64,000 bases of DNA, from the NCBI RefSeq assembly GCF_006094435.1, contig NZ_CP034783.1:3623001-3687000 (forward strand), read 5' to 3'. This document shows positions 36,794 to 46,250 of the stretch, piece after piece. This DNA comes from Pseudomonas sp. MPC6 (GTDB lineage: Bacteria > Pseudomonadota > Gammaproteobacteria > Pseudomonadales > Pseudomonadaceae). Numbering within the stretch: the first letter of the stretch is position 1; each line of letters starts with the position of its first letter. Made by a program: the position numbers and the translations under genes. The notes beneath the pieces were generated by a model. It did no database searches and was not told the DNA's origin. It was given only the letters and a program-made list of their open reading frames with translations.

Positions 36794-37978
36794 ATGCGCC
36801 AGCTTGCCCCGTACGCCCTGATCTACCTGCTGGCGATTGCCTGCGCAGCCGGGCTGGCCACGCAAAGCCAGGCCGCGGACGCGCCGTTGCAGGTGCAGAT
36901 CGGCTACCTGGGCTATCGCCCCGACCCGGGCCCGCTGCTGTCGAACATCATTCCCGAGCCGGTCGATGCCGGGTTGCGTGGCGCCGAGCTGGCGATCACC
37001 GACAGCAACAGCACCGGGCGTTTTCTCAACCACGGCTACACCTTGGTCAGTATCAACGCCGACAGCCCCGCGGCCTTGCTCGATGCCGCAAAAGCCCAAC
37101 ATGAGCAAGGCCTGCGGTTGTTCGTGGTGAACGCGCCGGCCACCAGCCTGCGCGAACTCAGCGCCGCCCTGCCCGATAGCCTGCTGTTCAACGCCGGCAG
37201 TCCTGACGACAGTTTGCGCAGCACCGACTGCTTGCCCAACGTACTGCACAGCCTGCCGAGCCGGGCGATGCTCGCCGACGCCCTGGCGCAATTTCTGGTG
37301 GTGCGCAAATGGCAACGGGCGCTGCTGATCGTCGGCCCGACCGCGGACGATCAGGCCTATGCCGCGGCCCTGCGCCGCGCCGCCAAGCGCTTCGGCCTGC
37401 AACTGGTGGCGGAGAAAGCCTGGAGCTTCGATAACGATCAGCGCCGCAGCGCCCAGGCCGACATGCCGCTGTTCACCCAGACCGCCGAGTACGACGTGGT
37501 GCTGGTGGCCGATGAGCGTGGCGATTTCGGCGAATACGTGCCGTACCAGACCTGGTACCCGCGACCGGTTGCCGGTACCCAGGGCCTGACCCCGGTGGGT
37601 TGGCACAAGACCGTGGAAACCTACGGTGCCGCTCAGTTGCAGAAACGCTTCGAAGCCCTGGCCGGACGCTGGATGAACGACCGCGATTTCGCCGCGTGGA
37701 TCGCCGTGCGCAGCATCGCCAGCGCGGTGAGCAAACTGCGCCAGGTCGATCCGCTGGCGATCCGAACGCTTGAGACCGGCGATCAGTTGCCGCTGGACGG
37801 CTTCAAGGGGCGCAAGCTCAGTTATCGCCCATGGAACGGTCAGTTGCGCCAGCCGATCCCCATCGTGCAACCCCGGGCGCTGGTCAGCACGTCGCCGCAA
37901 GACGGTTTCCTGCACCCCTTCAACGAAATGGACAGCCTTGGGTATGACAAGCCCGAGGTCAGTTGCCGCTTTCCCTGA
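36794..37978 (+). CDS. PQQ-alcohol-oxidation-associated ABC substrate-binding protein
   Basis: 394 aa from ATG 36794 (AAAGGAG 6 nt upstream). Signal peptide ends TQSQAAD. Periplasmic binding-protein type I layout (QIGYLGYRPDPGPLLSN at the start, ALLIVGPTADDQAYAAALRRAAKRFGLQLVAEKAWSF in the middle). Belongs to the group found only beside PQQ dehydrogenases, with the beta-propeller and ABC export genes that follow. In P. putida this block (pedA-C-like) has been linked to alcohol tolerance/efflux; ligand unknown. Confidence 0.85.
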   Translation: MRQLAPYALIYLLAIACAAGLATQSQAADAPLQVQIGYLGYRPDPGPLLSNIIPEPVDAGLRGAELAITDSNSTGRFLNHGYTLVSINADSPAALLDAAKAQHEQGLRLFVVNAPATSLRELSAALPDSLLFNAGSPDDSLRSTDCLPNVLHSLPSRAMLADALAQFLVVRKWQRALLIVGPTADDQAYAAALRRAAKRFGLQLVAEKAWSFDNDQRRSAQADMPLFTQTAEYDVVLVADERGDFGEYVPYQTWYPRPVAGTQGLTPVGWHKTVETYGAAQLQKRFEALAGRWMNDRDFAAWIAVRSIASAVSKLRQVDPLAIRTLETGDQLPLDGFKGRKLSYRPWNGQLRQPIPIVQPRALVSTSPQDGFLHPFNEMDSLGYDKPEVSCRFP

Positions 37979-38018
37979 TTCGACTTTCCACAAAAACCAC
38001 AACAATAAGGAATCCGCC

Positions 38019-39008
38019 ATGCGCCGCACCCTGCTCTGCCGCTCTCTGCTTTACCGTTCCCTGCTTTCTTGCGCCTTGCTGCTCGCCGCCGGGCATGCCG
38101 CTGCCAGCACCGCCTGGGTGTCCAACGAAAAGGACAACAGCCTGAGCCTGATTGACCTGCAGACCCTGCAAGTCACCGACACCCTGCCCGTCGGCCAACG
38201 CCCGCGCGGCCTGCTGCTGTCCCACGACAACAAGCTGCTGTACATCTGCGCCAGTGATTCTGACCGGGTCCAGGTGATGGATGTCGCCACGCGCAAGATC
38301 ATCAAGGAACTGCCCTCCGGCAAGGACCCCGAGCAGTTCGCCCTGCACCCGAACAATCGCTGGCTGTATGTCTCCAATGAAGACGACGCGCTGGTGACAG
38401 TGATCGACACCGAAACCTCCAAGGTGCTGAGCCAGATCAGCGTCGGCGTCGAACCCGAAGGCATGGCCGTCAGCCCCGACGGCAAGTGGGCGGTGAACAC
38501 CAGCGAAACCACTAACATGCTGCACTGGATCGACACCGCGACCCAGACGCTGGCCGACAGCACCCTGGTGGATCAGCGTCCGCGGTTCGTCGAGTTCACG
38601 CCGGATGGCTCCAGGCTCTGGGCCTCGGCGGAGATCGGCGGCACGGTGACGATTCTCGATGTTGCGAGCCGCCAGGTTCTCAAGACCCTGACCTTCAAGA
38701 TCAAGGGCGTGCACCCGGATAAAGTGCAACCGGTGGGGATCAAGCTCAGCGCTGACGGCAAGTACGGTTTCGTCGCGCTCGGCCCGGCCAATCATGTCGC
38801 GGTGATCGATGCCAAGACCTTTGAAATTCTCGATTATCTGTTGGTCGGACGACGGGTCTGGCAGATGGCGTTTACCCCGGATCAAAAGCAACTGCTGGCC
38901 ACCAATGGCGTCAGCGGCGATGTGTCGGTGATCGATGTCGACAGCCTCAAGGTGGTCAAATCGGTCAAGGTCGGCCGTTATCCGTGGGGCGTGGTGGTGA
39001 CCCCATGA
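38019..39008 (+). CDS. Periplasmic YVTN beta-propeller protein of the PQQ cluster
   Basis: 329 aa from ATG 38019; signal peptide ends GHAAA. Seven repeats of the YVTN/NHL type, for example WVSNEKDNSLSLIDLQTLQV, LYVSNEDDALVTVIDTETSKV and LATNGVSGDVSVIDVDSLKV. No PQQ ligands. Its last codons overlap the ATPase start (ATGA), so it is translationally coupled to an ABC exporter. Probably a periplasmic binding partner of that exporter. Confidence 0.88.
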   Translation: MRRTLLCRSLLYRSLLSCALLLAAGHAAASTAWVSNEKDNSLSLIDLQTLQVTDTLPVGQRPRGLLLSHDNKLLYICASDSDRVQVMDVATRKIIKELPSGKDPEQFALHPNNRWLYVSNEDDALVTVIDTETSKVLSQISVGVEPEGMAVSPDGKWAVNTSETTNMLHWIDTATQTLADSTLVDQRPRFVEFTPDGSRLWASAEIGGTVTILDVASRQVLKTLTFKIKGVHPDKVQPVGIKLSADGKYGFVALGPANHVAVIDAKTFEILDYLLVGRRVWQMAFTPDQKQLLATNGVSGDVSVIDVDSLKVVKSVKVGRYPWGVVVTP

Positions 39009-39745
39009 GCGCCCTGGAAGTCAGCGACCTGAGTTTCGCCTATGGGGTGCGGGAAGCATTGCGCCAGGTGAGCTTCAATCTGGCACCGGGGCGTTTCGCG
39101 GCGTTGCTGGGGCCGAACGGCGCGGGCAAATCGACGCTGATCGCCCTGCTGACCCGGCTCTATGATTTGCAGCGCGGTGATATTCGGGTTGGCGGTTGTT
39201 CGTTGCGCAACGCGCCGCGGCCGGCACTCAAGCAAGTGGGCGTGGTGTTCCAGCAAAGCACGCTGGATCTTGATCTCAGCGTCGAACAGAACCTGCGTTA
39301 TCACGCCGCGTTGCATGGAATGTCGCGGCGCCAGACCGGCCTGCGAGTCGAGGCCGAACTGGCCCGGCAGACCCTAACCGAACGCCGTCGCGAGCGGGTG
39401 CGCGAACTCAATGGCGGCCATCGGCGCCGGGTGGAAATCGCCCGGGCCTTGCTGCATGAGCCACGCCTGTTATTGCTCGACGAGGCCAGTGTCGGCCTCG
39501 ACCCGGCCAGCCGCCTGGCCCTTAACCAACACATCCGCAGCCTGTGCCGCGAGCGCAACATCAGCGTACTCTGGACCACCCATTTGCTCGATGAAGTGCA
39601 AGCCAGCGACGACTTGCTGATTCTCCATCAAGGCCGCCTGGTGGCCAGCGGACAAGCCCACGCCCTGAGCCTGGAACACGGCGGCGACCTCGGTTCGGCC
39701 TTCGCCCGCCTGACTACCGCTGCCCCTGCAGGAGCCGTCCGATGA
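39005..39745 (+). CDS. ABC transporter ATP-binding protein
   Basis: 246 aa. Walker A GPNGAGKST, Q-loop VVFQQSTLDLDL, signature LNGGHRRRVEIA (a variant of LSGGQ), Walker B LLLLDEASVGLD and switch His in LWTTHLLDE. Export-type ATPase of the DrrA/NodI class paired with the ABC-2 permease downstream (4-bp overlap). Function tied to PQQ-dependent alcohol metabolism by linkage only. Confidence 0.93.
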   Translation: MSALEVSDLSFAYGVREALRQVSFNLAPGRFAALLGPNGAGKSTLIALLTRLYDLQRGDIRVGGCSLRNAPRPALKQVGVVFQQSTLDLDLSVEQNLRYHAALHGMSRRQTGLRVEAELARQTLTERRRERVRELNGGHRRRVEIARALLHEPRLLLLDEASVGLDPASRLALNQHIRSLCRERNISVLWTTHLLDEVQASDDLLILHQGRLVASGQAHALSLEHGGDLGSAFARLTTAAPAGAVR

Positions 39746-40533
39746 ATGCTTACTGGCAGTGTTTCAGCGGCATCGTGTTGCGCGAATGGCTGCGATTTGT
39801 GTTGCAGCGCACGCGGTTTCTCAGCGCCCTGGTGCGGCCGCTACTGTGGCTGCTGGTGTTCGCTGCAGGCTTTCGCGCGGCACTTGGCATTGCGATCATC
39901 GAGCCCTACGACACCTACATTCCCTATGAGGTCTACATCATCCCCGGCCTCGCCTGCATGATCCTGCTGTTCAACGGTATGCAGGGATCACTGTCAATGG
40001 TCTACGACCGGGAAATGGGCAGTATGCGCGTGCTGCTTACCAGCCCCCTGCCCCGGACCTTCCTGTTGTGCAGCAAATTGTTGGCGACTTCGTTGATTTC
40101 GTTGATGCAGGTGTACGCCTTTCTGGCGATCGCCTGGGTGTACGGCGTGCAGCCGCCGGCCATGGGGCTGTTGATCGCCTTGCCGGCGCTGTTGCTGGTG
40201 GCGTTGATGCTCAGCGCGCTGGGTTTGCTGCTGTCCAATGCGATCCGCCAGCTGGAGAACTTTGCCGGGGTGATGAACTTCGTGATCTTCCCGCTGTTTT
40301 TCCTGTCGTCGGCACTGTATCCGCTGTGGAAGATGCGCGAGTCCAGCGAGTGGTTGTACTGGTTGTGTGCGTTGAACCCGTTTACCCATGCGGTGGAACT
40401 GGTGCGGTTTGCGTTGTATGAGCGCTTCAATCCGTTGGCGCTGGCGGTGTGCGTGGGGCTGACGCTGGTGTTCGCCCTGCTCGCCGTGCTCACCTTCAAC
40501 CCGCAACACGCCGCCCTGCGCAAAGCCACCTGA
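39742..40533 (+). CDS. ABC-2 type permease
   Basis: 263 aa with six hydrophobic segments, ABC-2 membrane domain (LVRPLLWLLVFAAGFRAAL, YIIPGLACMILLFNGMQGSLSMVYDREMGSMRVLLTSPLPR, NFVIFPLFFLSSALYPLWKM and LNPFTHAVELVRFALY). Works with the preceding ATPase as an exporter. Last gene of the block; a REP pair follows. Confidence 0.92.
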   Translation: MNAYWQCFSGIVLREWLRFVLQRTRFLSALVRPLLWLLVFAAGFRAALGIAIIEPYDTYIPYEVYIIPGLACMILLFNGMQGSLSMVYDREMGSMRVLLTSPLPRTFLLCSKLLATSLISLMQVYAFLAIAWVYGVQPPAMGLLIALPALLLVALMLSALGLLLSNAIRQLENFAGVMNFVIFPLFFLSSALYPLWKMRESSEWLYWLCALNPFTHAVELVRFALYERFNPLALAVCVGLTLVFALLAVLTFNPQHAALRKAT

Positions 40534-40549
40534 CCCCACAAATCCCCTG

Positions 40550-40640
40550 TGTAGGAGCTGGCTTGCCAGCGAAGGCGGTGTGTCAGCCAACAAAGATGTT
40601 GAATGTTAAGCCGCCTTCGCTGGCAAGCCAGCTCCTACAG
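40550..40640. repeat. Paired, inverted REP elements
   Basis: TGTAGGAGCTGGCTTGCCAGCGAAGG and its inverse about 38 bp apart, closing the ABC exporter transcript. Confidence 0.9.
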
Positions 40641-40666
40641 GGGTACGTTGAGCACAGCAGTGAAAA

Positions 40667-40683
40667 TTACTACTTTAGTACTG
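40667..40683. promoter_or_regulatory. ped-motif inverted repeat upstream of the CxxxCW gene
   Basis: TTACTACTTTAGTACTG, near-palindromic (GTACTAAAGTAGTAA on the other strand), 79-95 bp before the ATG at 40762. Differs from the 36701 site at only two core positions. Confidence 0.6.
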
Positions 40684-40761
40684 CTTTACCTGTCTATCGT
40701 CGCATTCCAATCGCACCGCGACTGGCATGTAATGGGTTCATAATTATAAGGATTGAACCCC

Positions 40762-41319
40762 ATGCCGCGTGCCCGACGTGTTCTGCTGCGCCCTTCTCTC
40801 GCCGTGCTGTCCCTGAGCCTGTTGCTGGGCGTCGCCCAGGCCGACACCCCGCTGTTCTCCGCCGACGGCTATCGCATCGGTCTCTACCGCAGCCCGACCC
40901 CGAATCAACTGCCGGGCGCGTCCATCATCGATACGCCGGCCCTGCAAACCCTGCTCAGCCAAACGCCGCGTCCGCTACTGATCGACGTCTACCGCCGCCA
41001 ATGGCTGCAAGGCCGTTTCATCGAAGACCAGCCGCACGAGAACCTGCCCGGCAGCCATTGGCTGGCCAATACCGGTGACGGTGATCTGCCACCCGCCTGG
41101 CAGGACTATTTTGCGCGTAACCTGAATACATTGACCGCAGGCGATTCTGCGCGACCGCTGGTCTTCTACTGCCGCTCCGATTGCTGGCTGAGCTGGAACG
41201 CGGTCAGGCGCGCCGCCGCCATGGGCTATAAGACACTGTATTGGTACCGCGATGGCCTGGACGCCTGGCAAGCGGCGAACCTGCCCGTGACACCGGCCCA
41301 ACCCGAGCCTTTTCCCTGA
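40762..41319 (+). CDS. PQQ-catabolism-associated rhodanese-like CxxxCW protein
   Basis: 185 aa from ATG 40762 (AAGGA 9 nt upstream). Signal peptide ends GVAQA. A rhodanese fold follows: LLIDVYRRQW, LPGSHWLAN and, at the active-site loop, VFYCRSDCWLSWNA, which gives the C-x3-C-W pair defining a family seen only with PQQ alcohol oxidation genes. Periplasmic, probably redox- or sulfur-active through the two Cys; biochemical role unknown. Confidence 0.88.
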   Translation: MPRARRVLLRPSLAVLSLSLLLGVAQADTPLFSADGYRIGLYRSPTPNQLPGASIIDTPALQTLLSQTPRPLLIDVYRRQWLQGRFIEDQPHENLPGSHWLANTGDGDLPPAWQDYFARNLNTLTAGDSARPLVFYCRSDCWLSWNAVRRAAAMGYKTLYWYRDGLDAWQAANLPVTPAQPEPFP

Positions 41320-41375
41320 TCTTTACGCTTGCGTGTTGTTGCCCCACCCTAATCAAAATAACGAGGTGAAAGGCT

Positions 41376-42041
41376 ATGTACAAAATTCTGATTGCCGACG
41401 ATCACCCGCTGTTTCGCGAAGCCATTCATAACGTCATCAGCGATGGTTTCCCGGGCACCGAGGTGATGGAAACCGCCGACCTCGACAGCGCCCTGGCGCT
41501 GACCCAGGACCACGACGACCTGGACCTGATCCTGCTCGACCTGAACATGCCCGGCATGCACGGGCTCAACGGCCTGATCAACCTGCGCAACGAGGCGCCG
41601 ACCATTCCGGTGGTGATCGTCTCCGCCGAGCAGGACAAACAGATCGTGCTGCAGGCCATCACCTATGGCGCGGTGGGGTTCATCACCAAGTCCTCGCCAC
41701 GGGTGCAGATGACCGAGGCCATCCAGCAGATCCTCAACGGCAACGTGTACCTGCCGCCGGACATCATCCGCACGCAAAAAAGCGCTACCCATCGCCGGAT
41801 GAACGATACCCCGAGCTTTCCTCCGGAACTGCTCCAGGCCCTGACCCGCAAGCAACTGCTGGTGCTGGAGCGCATGACCAAGGGTGAGTCGAACAAGCAG
41901 ATCGCCTACACCCTGGAAATCGCCGAAACCACGGTCAAGGCGCATGTCTCGGCGATTCTGCGCAAACTCAATGTGCATAATCGGGTGCAGGCGATTTTGA
42001 GTGCCGGGGATATTGATTTCGGGTCGTATCTGCGGCGCTGA
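41376..42041 (+). CDS. agmR: NarL-type response regulator AgmR/ErbR (PedR1)
   Basis: 221 aa. Receiver with D55 in [21 protein letters not shown] acidic pocket and Lys in GFITKSSP; Lux[47 protein letters not shown]. Very close to P. aeruginosa AgmR/ErbR, the activator of exaB/exaC/pqq genes, and P. putida PedR1. AACGAGGTG precedes the ATG. Candidate binder of the ped-motif repeats. The cognate kinase is probably the convergent hybrid kinase at 42461-45094. Confidence 0.95.
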   Translation: MYKILIADDHPLFREAIHNVISDGFPGTEVMETADLDSALALTQDHDDLDLILLDLNMPGMHGLNGLINLRNEAPTIPVVIVSAEQDKQIVLQAITYGAVGFITKSSPRVQMTEAIQQILNGNVYLPPDIIRTQKSATHRRMNDTPSFPPELLQALTRKQLLVLERMTKGESNKQIAYTLEIAETTVKAHVSAILRKLNVHNRVQAILSAGDIDFGSYLRR

Positions 42042-42067
42042 TTCCGGGGACAACTGTTAGACCGGGT

Positions 42068-42437
42068 CGCCCCCATCGCTGGCAAGCCCGCTCCCACAGG
42101 GTGATCTTTTGCCACAGATTCTGTGTCCACTGAAGATCCCCTGTAGGAGCTGGCTTGCCAGCGAAAGCGGTCTGTCAGTCAACACCTCTGCTGAATGTGC
42201 CGCCGTCTTCGCCGGCAAGCCGGCTCCTACACGGGATCGCTGCCGCTCTCCGACTTGGCGTTCACTGAAGATCCCCTGTAGGAGCTGGCTTGCCAGCGAA
42301 AGCGGTCTGTCAGTCGACACCTCTACTGAATGTGCCGCCGTCTTCGCCGGCAAGCCGGCTCCTACACGGGATCGCTGCCGCTCTCCGACTTGGCGTTCAC
42401 TGAAGATCCCCTGTAGGAGCTGGCTTGCCAGCGAAGA
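42068..42437. repeat. REP array with 135-bp tandem duplication
   Basis: A 419-bp gap (42042-42460) made almost entirely of REPs: one inverted single unit at 42068, then two near-identical 135-bp blocks (42129-42263 and 42264-42398), each holding a forward and an inverted REP with the same spacer, then a partial third copy to 42437. The blocks differ at only a few positions (for example CAGTCAACACCTCTG versus CAGTCGACACCTCTA). No gene inside. Confidence 0.92.
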
Positions 42438-42460
42438 GGCCGGCAAACACGCCGCAACAC

Positions 42461-45094
42461 TCAAGGCCTGCCGAGCAAATGACTCATCGCCGTCTTGAGC
42501 TTCATCGGCCGCACCGGCTTGTGCATCAGGGTATGCCCCAGTTCACGGATCTGCTGCTTGAGTTCGTTGCTGTAGTTGGCGGTGATCATCATCGCCGGAA
42601 TCGCTGAAGCACGCCGGGCGTTGATCCGGGCCACGGCATCGACACCGTTCTTGTCGTCATCCAGGTGATAGTCGGCAATCAGCAGATCCGCTTCGGCATG
42701 ATAGTTGTCCACCTGCCGCGCCAGATCCTGTTCCGACAGCGCCGTCACCACCAGGCACCCCCAGCCTTCCAGCAAGGTGCGCATGCCGGCGCAAATGGCC
42801 GCGTCGTTGTCCAGCACCCACACCCGCGCCCCGCGCAATCGTTCCAGCATCGGCTCGCTCATCAGCAGGCTCGGCAACGCCTTGGGCGCCGTGGCGCTCA
42901 ACGGCACTTCCACGGAGAACATCGAGCCCTTGCCCGGCCAAGAACGCACGTGAATCCGGTGCCCGAGAATCCCGGCAATCTTCTCGACAATTGCCAGCCC
43001 CAGGCCCAGGCCGCGATCCTGGTCCGGACGCTGCACATCGCCGCGCTTGAACTCCTGGAAAATCTCCTCCAGTCGATTCTCCGCAATGCCCATGCCGCTG
43101 TCCCAGACCTCGATCGACAACCGTTGATGATGACGCCGGCAACCGAGCACCACCCGACCACTGTAGGTGTAGCGAATCGCATTGCTCAGCAGATTGCGCA
43201 GGATCCGCGCCAGCAGTTGGATGTCGCTGCGCACCAGCGCCGAACACCCGATGAAATGCAGCTCCAGGCCTTCACTAAGGGCAACCTGGGTGTACTCGGC
43301 CGCGAGGGTGTCCAGCAGCTCGCTCAGGGCGAACGGCGCAATGTCGGCCTTGATGACCCCGGCATCCAGCTTGGAAATGTCCACCAGGGTACACAACAGG
43401 TTTTCCACGTCTTCCAGGGAATTGCTGACATTGCGCACCAGCACCGCATTGGCTACCGGATCACGGCGTTCCAGCAGCGCACTGGTAAACAGCCGGGCGG
43501 CATTCAACGGTTGCAACAGGTCGTGGCTGACGGCAGCGAGAAACTTGGTCTTCGACAGATTGGCCTGCTCGGCGTCGAGCTTGGCCTCGCGCAGGCGTGA
43601 TTCCACCCGCCGACGCTCGTCGATTTCCCGCAGCAACTGATCATTGAGGGTGGTCAATTCCGCCGTGCGTTCGCGCACCCGCAACTCAAGGTTCTGATAA
43701 GCCTGGTGCAAGGCCTCGGCCGTGCGCCGGCGTTCGGTGATGTCGCGGATCAGCACGAAGATCCCCACCACTTCGCCGCTGGCCAGGCGATTGGGCACGT
43801 AGGAGCGCAGCATGTAGCGCTCCTGATTGTTGATGTTGATTTCGGCAAATTCGAAGGTCACGCTCTCGCCGGCCAGCGCCCGGGCCACGTAGGCTTCCAG
43901 GCGTTGGTAATGCTGCTCGCTGTGCACTTCGCGCAGGCTCTGGCCGAGCATCACGCCCCGGGGCCAGCAGTACCATTCTTCGTAGACCTTGTTGGTGAAC
44001 TCGTACACCAGGTCGGCATTGAGGTAAGCGATCAACGCCGGTACATGGTCGGTGATCAGGCGGATCCAGCGCTCGCTTTCACTGAGGGCCTCGGCGTGCT
44101 GGTAGCGCTCGGTGATGTCGGTGAAGGTGTTGACGAAGCCACCGGTGGGCAACGGATGGGTGCGGATTTCCAGGACCCGGCCATCATCAAGGCGCTGCTC
44201 GCATTCCTGCACCGGCCGCCCGTTGCCATCGCGGCTGGCCGGGGTCAGCAGGTTCAGCTCGCTGTCGGCAATCACTTCGGCGAACGGCCGATGGGCCGCC
44301 ACCGGGGCCAGGCCGCTCAGTTCGAGGAAGCGCCGGTTCCACAGTTCGAGGATGCCCTCGGCGTTGACCATGGCCACGCCCTGGGACAGGTTGTCGACCG
44401 CCCGTTGCAGCAAATGGGATTTCTGCGCCACGGCTTGTTCGCGGCGCACGGTCTCGCTGAGTTTGACGTCGGTAATGTCGGTGAACAGGATCACCCGTCC
44501 GCCTTCCTGGGTCGGCCGTTCGCTGACTTGCAGCCAACGGCCGTCCTGCAGGCGATAGAGCAGGTTCTCGTCGGCATGCCCCCGGGGCTCTTCGGTGAAC
44601 AGCCCGGTGGCGGACATCAGCCGCTTGACCTCGGCCAGGCGCATGCCGGCGTTGATCCGCACCCGGCTGTGGCCCCAGAACGCCTTGAAGCGGCTGTTGA
44701 ACAGGACGATCCGCTGCTCGGCATCGAACAGCACGAAGGCGTCGGAGATACTCTCGATGGCATCGATCAGATGCCGATGCGCGGTTTCCGCCCGCAGGCG
44801 CGCTTCGCTGAGCAAGTGATTGCCCGACTTGAGTTCGGCCATGGCCTGGTTCAGGGCGTCGGTGCGCTCGCGCACCTGTTCGGCCAGCACCACCGAATGC
44901 TGGAACGCCGCGTACGGGTCGTTGCCGCGGGTGATGCCGGACTCGATCCGTTCGATCAGCGCACTGTTGATCCGCTGCAGTTTGTGATTGTCGTGGCGCA
45001 GGCTGGCGAGTTCGGCCTGCAGCTCAGCGCTGTCCAGGGGACCGGCCTCGGGCAATGGCAACCCCGGTGAAGGTCTGGTTGATGTGCATGCCAT
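42461..45094 (-). CDS. Large soluble PAS hybrid histidine kinase (NahK/ErcS'/PedS1-like)
   Basis: 877 aa if started at ATG 45094, which overlaps the FIST gene by 71 bp; TTG codons at 45061 or 45055 are alternatives and may be the true start. No membrane segment. Order: coiled coil (~20-105), three PAS domains (~108-210, 225-330, 340-455), second coiled coil, H-box AAVSHDLLQPLNAARLF, LLSNAIRYTY, GLGLGLAIVEK, and receiver with Asp in LLIADYHL and Lys in LMHKPVRP. The pairing with a FIST protein matches P. aeruginosa nosP-nahK; synteny with AgmR also fits PedS1/ErcS'. Confidence 0.9.
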   Translation of the reverse strand: MACTSTRPSPGLPLPEAGPLDSAELQAELASLRHDNHKLQRINSALIERIESGITRGNDPYAAFQHSVVLAEQVRERTDALNQAMAELKSGNHLLSEARLRAETAHRHLIDAIESISDAFVLFDAEQRIVLFNSRFKAFWGHSRVRINAGMRLAEVKRLMSATGLFTEEPRGHADENLLYRLQDGRWLQVSERPTQEGGRVILFTDITDVKLSETVRREQAVAQKSHLLQRAVDNLSQGVAMVNAEGILELWNRRFLELSGLAPVAAHRPFAEVIADSELNLLTPASRDGNGRPVQECEQRLDDGRVLEIRTHPLPTGGFVNTFTDITERYQHAEALSESERWIRLITDHVPALIAYLNADLVYEFTNKVYEEWYCWPRGVMLGQSLREVHSEQHYQRLEAYVARALAGESVTFEFAEININNQERYMLRSYVPNRLASGEVVGIFVLIRDITERRRTAEALHQAYQNLELRVRERTAELTTLNDQLLREIDERRRVESRLREAKLDAEQANLSKTKFLAAVSHDLLQPLNAARLFTSALLERRDPVANAVLVRNVSNSLEDVENLLCTLVDISKLDAGVIKADIAPFALSELLDTLAAEYTQVALSEGLELHFIGCSALVRSDIQLLARILRNLLSNAIRYTYSGRVVLGCRRHHQRLSIEVWDSGMGIAENRLEEIFQEFKRGDVQRPDQDRGLGLGLAIVEKIAGILGHRIHVRSWPGKGSMFSVEVPLSATAPKALPSLLMSEPMLERLRGARVWVLDNDAAICAGMRTLLEGWGCLVVTALSEQDLARQVDNYHAEADLLIADYHLDDDKNGVDAVARINARRASAIPAMMITANYSNELKQQIRELGHTLMHKPVRPMKLKTAMSHLLGRP

Positions 45095-46187
45095 TGAACT
45101 GTTCTCCGTAGGTGTTGAAACCCATCACCCGCTGGTCACGCAAAAAACCACCGATCTGCTCCAGGTGCCCGCCGTCTTCCAGCTCCAGGCGCCTGAGAAA
45201 ACAGTCGCAGCCGATGGTCAGCAACAGCTCGCCGAGACGTTCCTGCAAGCCCTCGAACAGGTGTTGCAGATTGGGCAGCATCGGGCCCGGGGTCATGACC
45301 GTGAGGACGATGCCGTTTTCCACCGCGCAGTAGAAACTCAGGCTCAGGTCCGGATGCACCTGCTGGATCGCCCGCACGTAATACTGATCGTTGATCCGCA
45401 CCGCCAGCGGGTGCGCGGCGAAAATCCGGTGATCGAGGTCGGCCACCGGCACGCCAATGTGCCGGGCGTACTCCTCGGCGGCGGGTTCGGCATTGAGTTC
45501 GAACACCCGGCGCGAGCCGCTGTCGGCCCCGGTGACCACCAGTTTTTCCGCCCGGGGCAGGATGTGGTGGGTCGTGAAGACCTCGAAATCGAGCCAGGTG
45601 TTGACCAGCACCACCACCGCCGCGCCGCTGTGAAACTCGCCATTGAAATAGACGTGGGTGTGGGTCAGGTAGTTGTCATCACCGGCCGAACCACCGAAAT
45701 GCGGGATGTCGCCCAACGCCGCGCTCAAGGCGGCGAGGACCATTTCTTCGCGGCTGGACAGGCCATCGAGCAGGGTCAGGGCAAAGCTGTTGCCCTTGAT
45801 CGGCGCCAGGGTATTGCTGCGACAGCCACTGACCAGGCGCTCGACCATCTGCTGGGCGTCGATCAGGCTGAAGCGTTCCATCTCGCAGATCAGTTCGGCG
45901 TCGATGGAAAAATGCCGATGATCGAAGCCCACCGCGGTCACGCAATTGCGACCATAACCCAGGGGGGTGATTTCCCCGGCGCTGGTGCAGCCCACCAGGC
46001 GGATGCCGCCGAAGCTTTGCTGCAAGGCCTGGCCCAGCGCCTGCAAGTCGTACTCGGCGGAGCAGAAGAACAACACGAAGCCCAGGTGCGGATGCAACAA
46101 CTGCCGCGCCAACTCTTGCGCCACCTGCCCCGCATCGGTGGCCTGGGACATGGCACTGACCACACCTTCACTCTGGACCTGCTGCAT
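45024..46187 (-). CDS. nosP: FIST-domain sensor (NosP-like)
   Basis: 387 aa soluble protein with FIST N and FIST C domains (FVLFFCSAEYDLQAL, GCTSAGEITPLGYG, LLDGLSSREEMVLAAL, GDIPHFGGSAGDD, GFNTYGEQFNGMHINQTFTGVAIA). In P. aeruginosa the equivalent NosP binds haem and NO and inhibits the partner kinase. Several His residues occur but the haem ligand cannot be assigned here. 5' partner of the hybrid kinase, with overlapping reading frames. A ped-motif palindrome lies 64-81 bp upstream. Confidence 0.88.
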   Translation of the reverse strand: MQQVQSEGVVSAMSQATDAGQVAQELARQLLHPHLGFVLFFCSAEYDLQALGQALQQSFGGIRLVGCTSAGEITPLGYGRNCVTAVGFDHRHFSIDAELICEMERFSLIDAQQMVERLVSGCRSNTLAPIKGNSFALTLLDGLSSREEMVLAALSAALGDIPHFGGSAGDDNYLTHTHVYFNGEFHSGAAVVVLVNTWLDFEVFTTHHILPRAEKLVVTGADSGSRRVFELNAEPAAEEYARHIGVPVADLDHRIFAAHPLAVRINDQYYVRAIQQVHPDLSLSFYCAVENGIVLTVMTPGPMLPNLQHLFEGLQERLGELLLTIGCDCFLRRLELEDGGHLEQIGGFLRDQRVMGFNTYGEQFNGMHINQTFTGVAIARGRSPGQR

Positions 46188-46250
46188 CGTCGCCTCCCGC
46201 AGGTGCGTGTGTATGAGGGATGAGTGTACGAAGGCTATGGGGGGCGACCT

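Noticed and set aside
42068..42437. Regularly spaced repeats considered as a CRISPR array
   Set aside because: Units are inverted REP hairpins with duplicated, not unique, spacers and no cas genes nearby.
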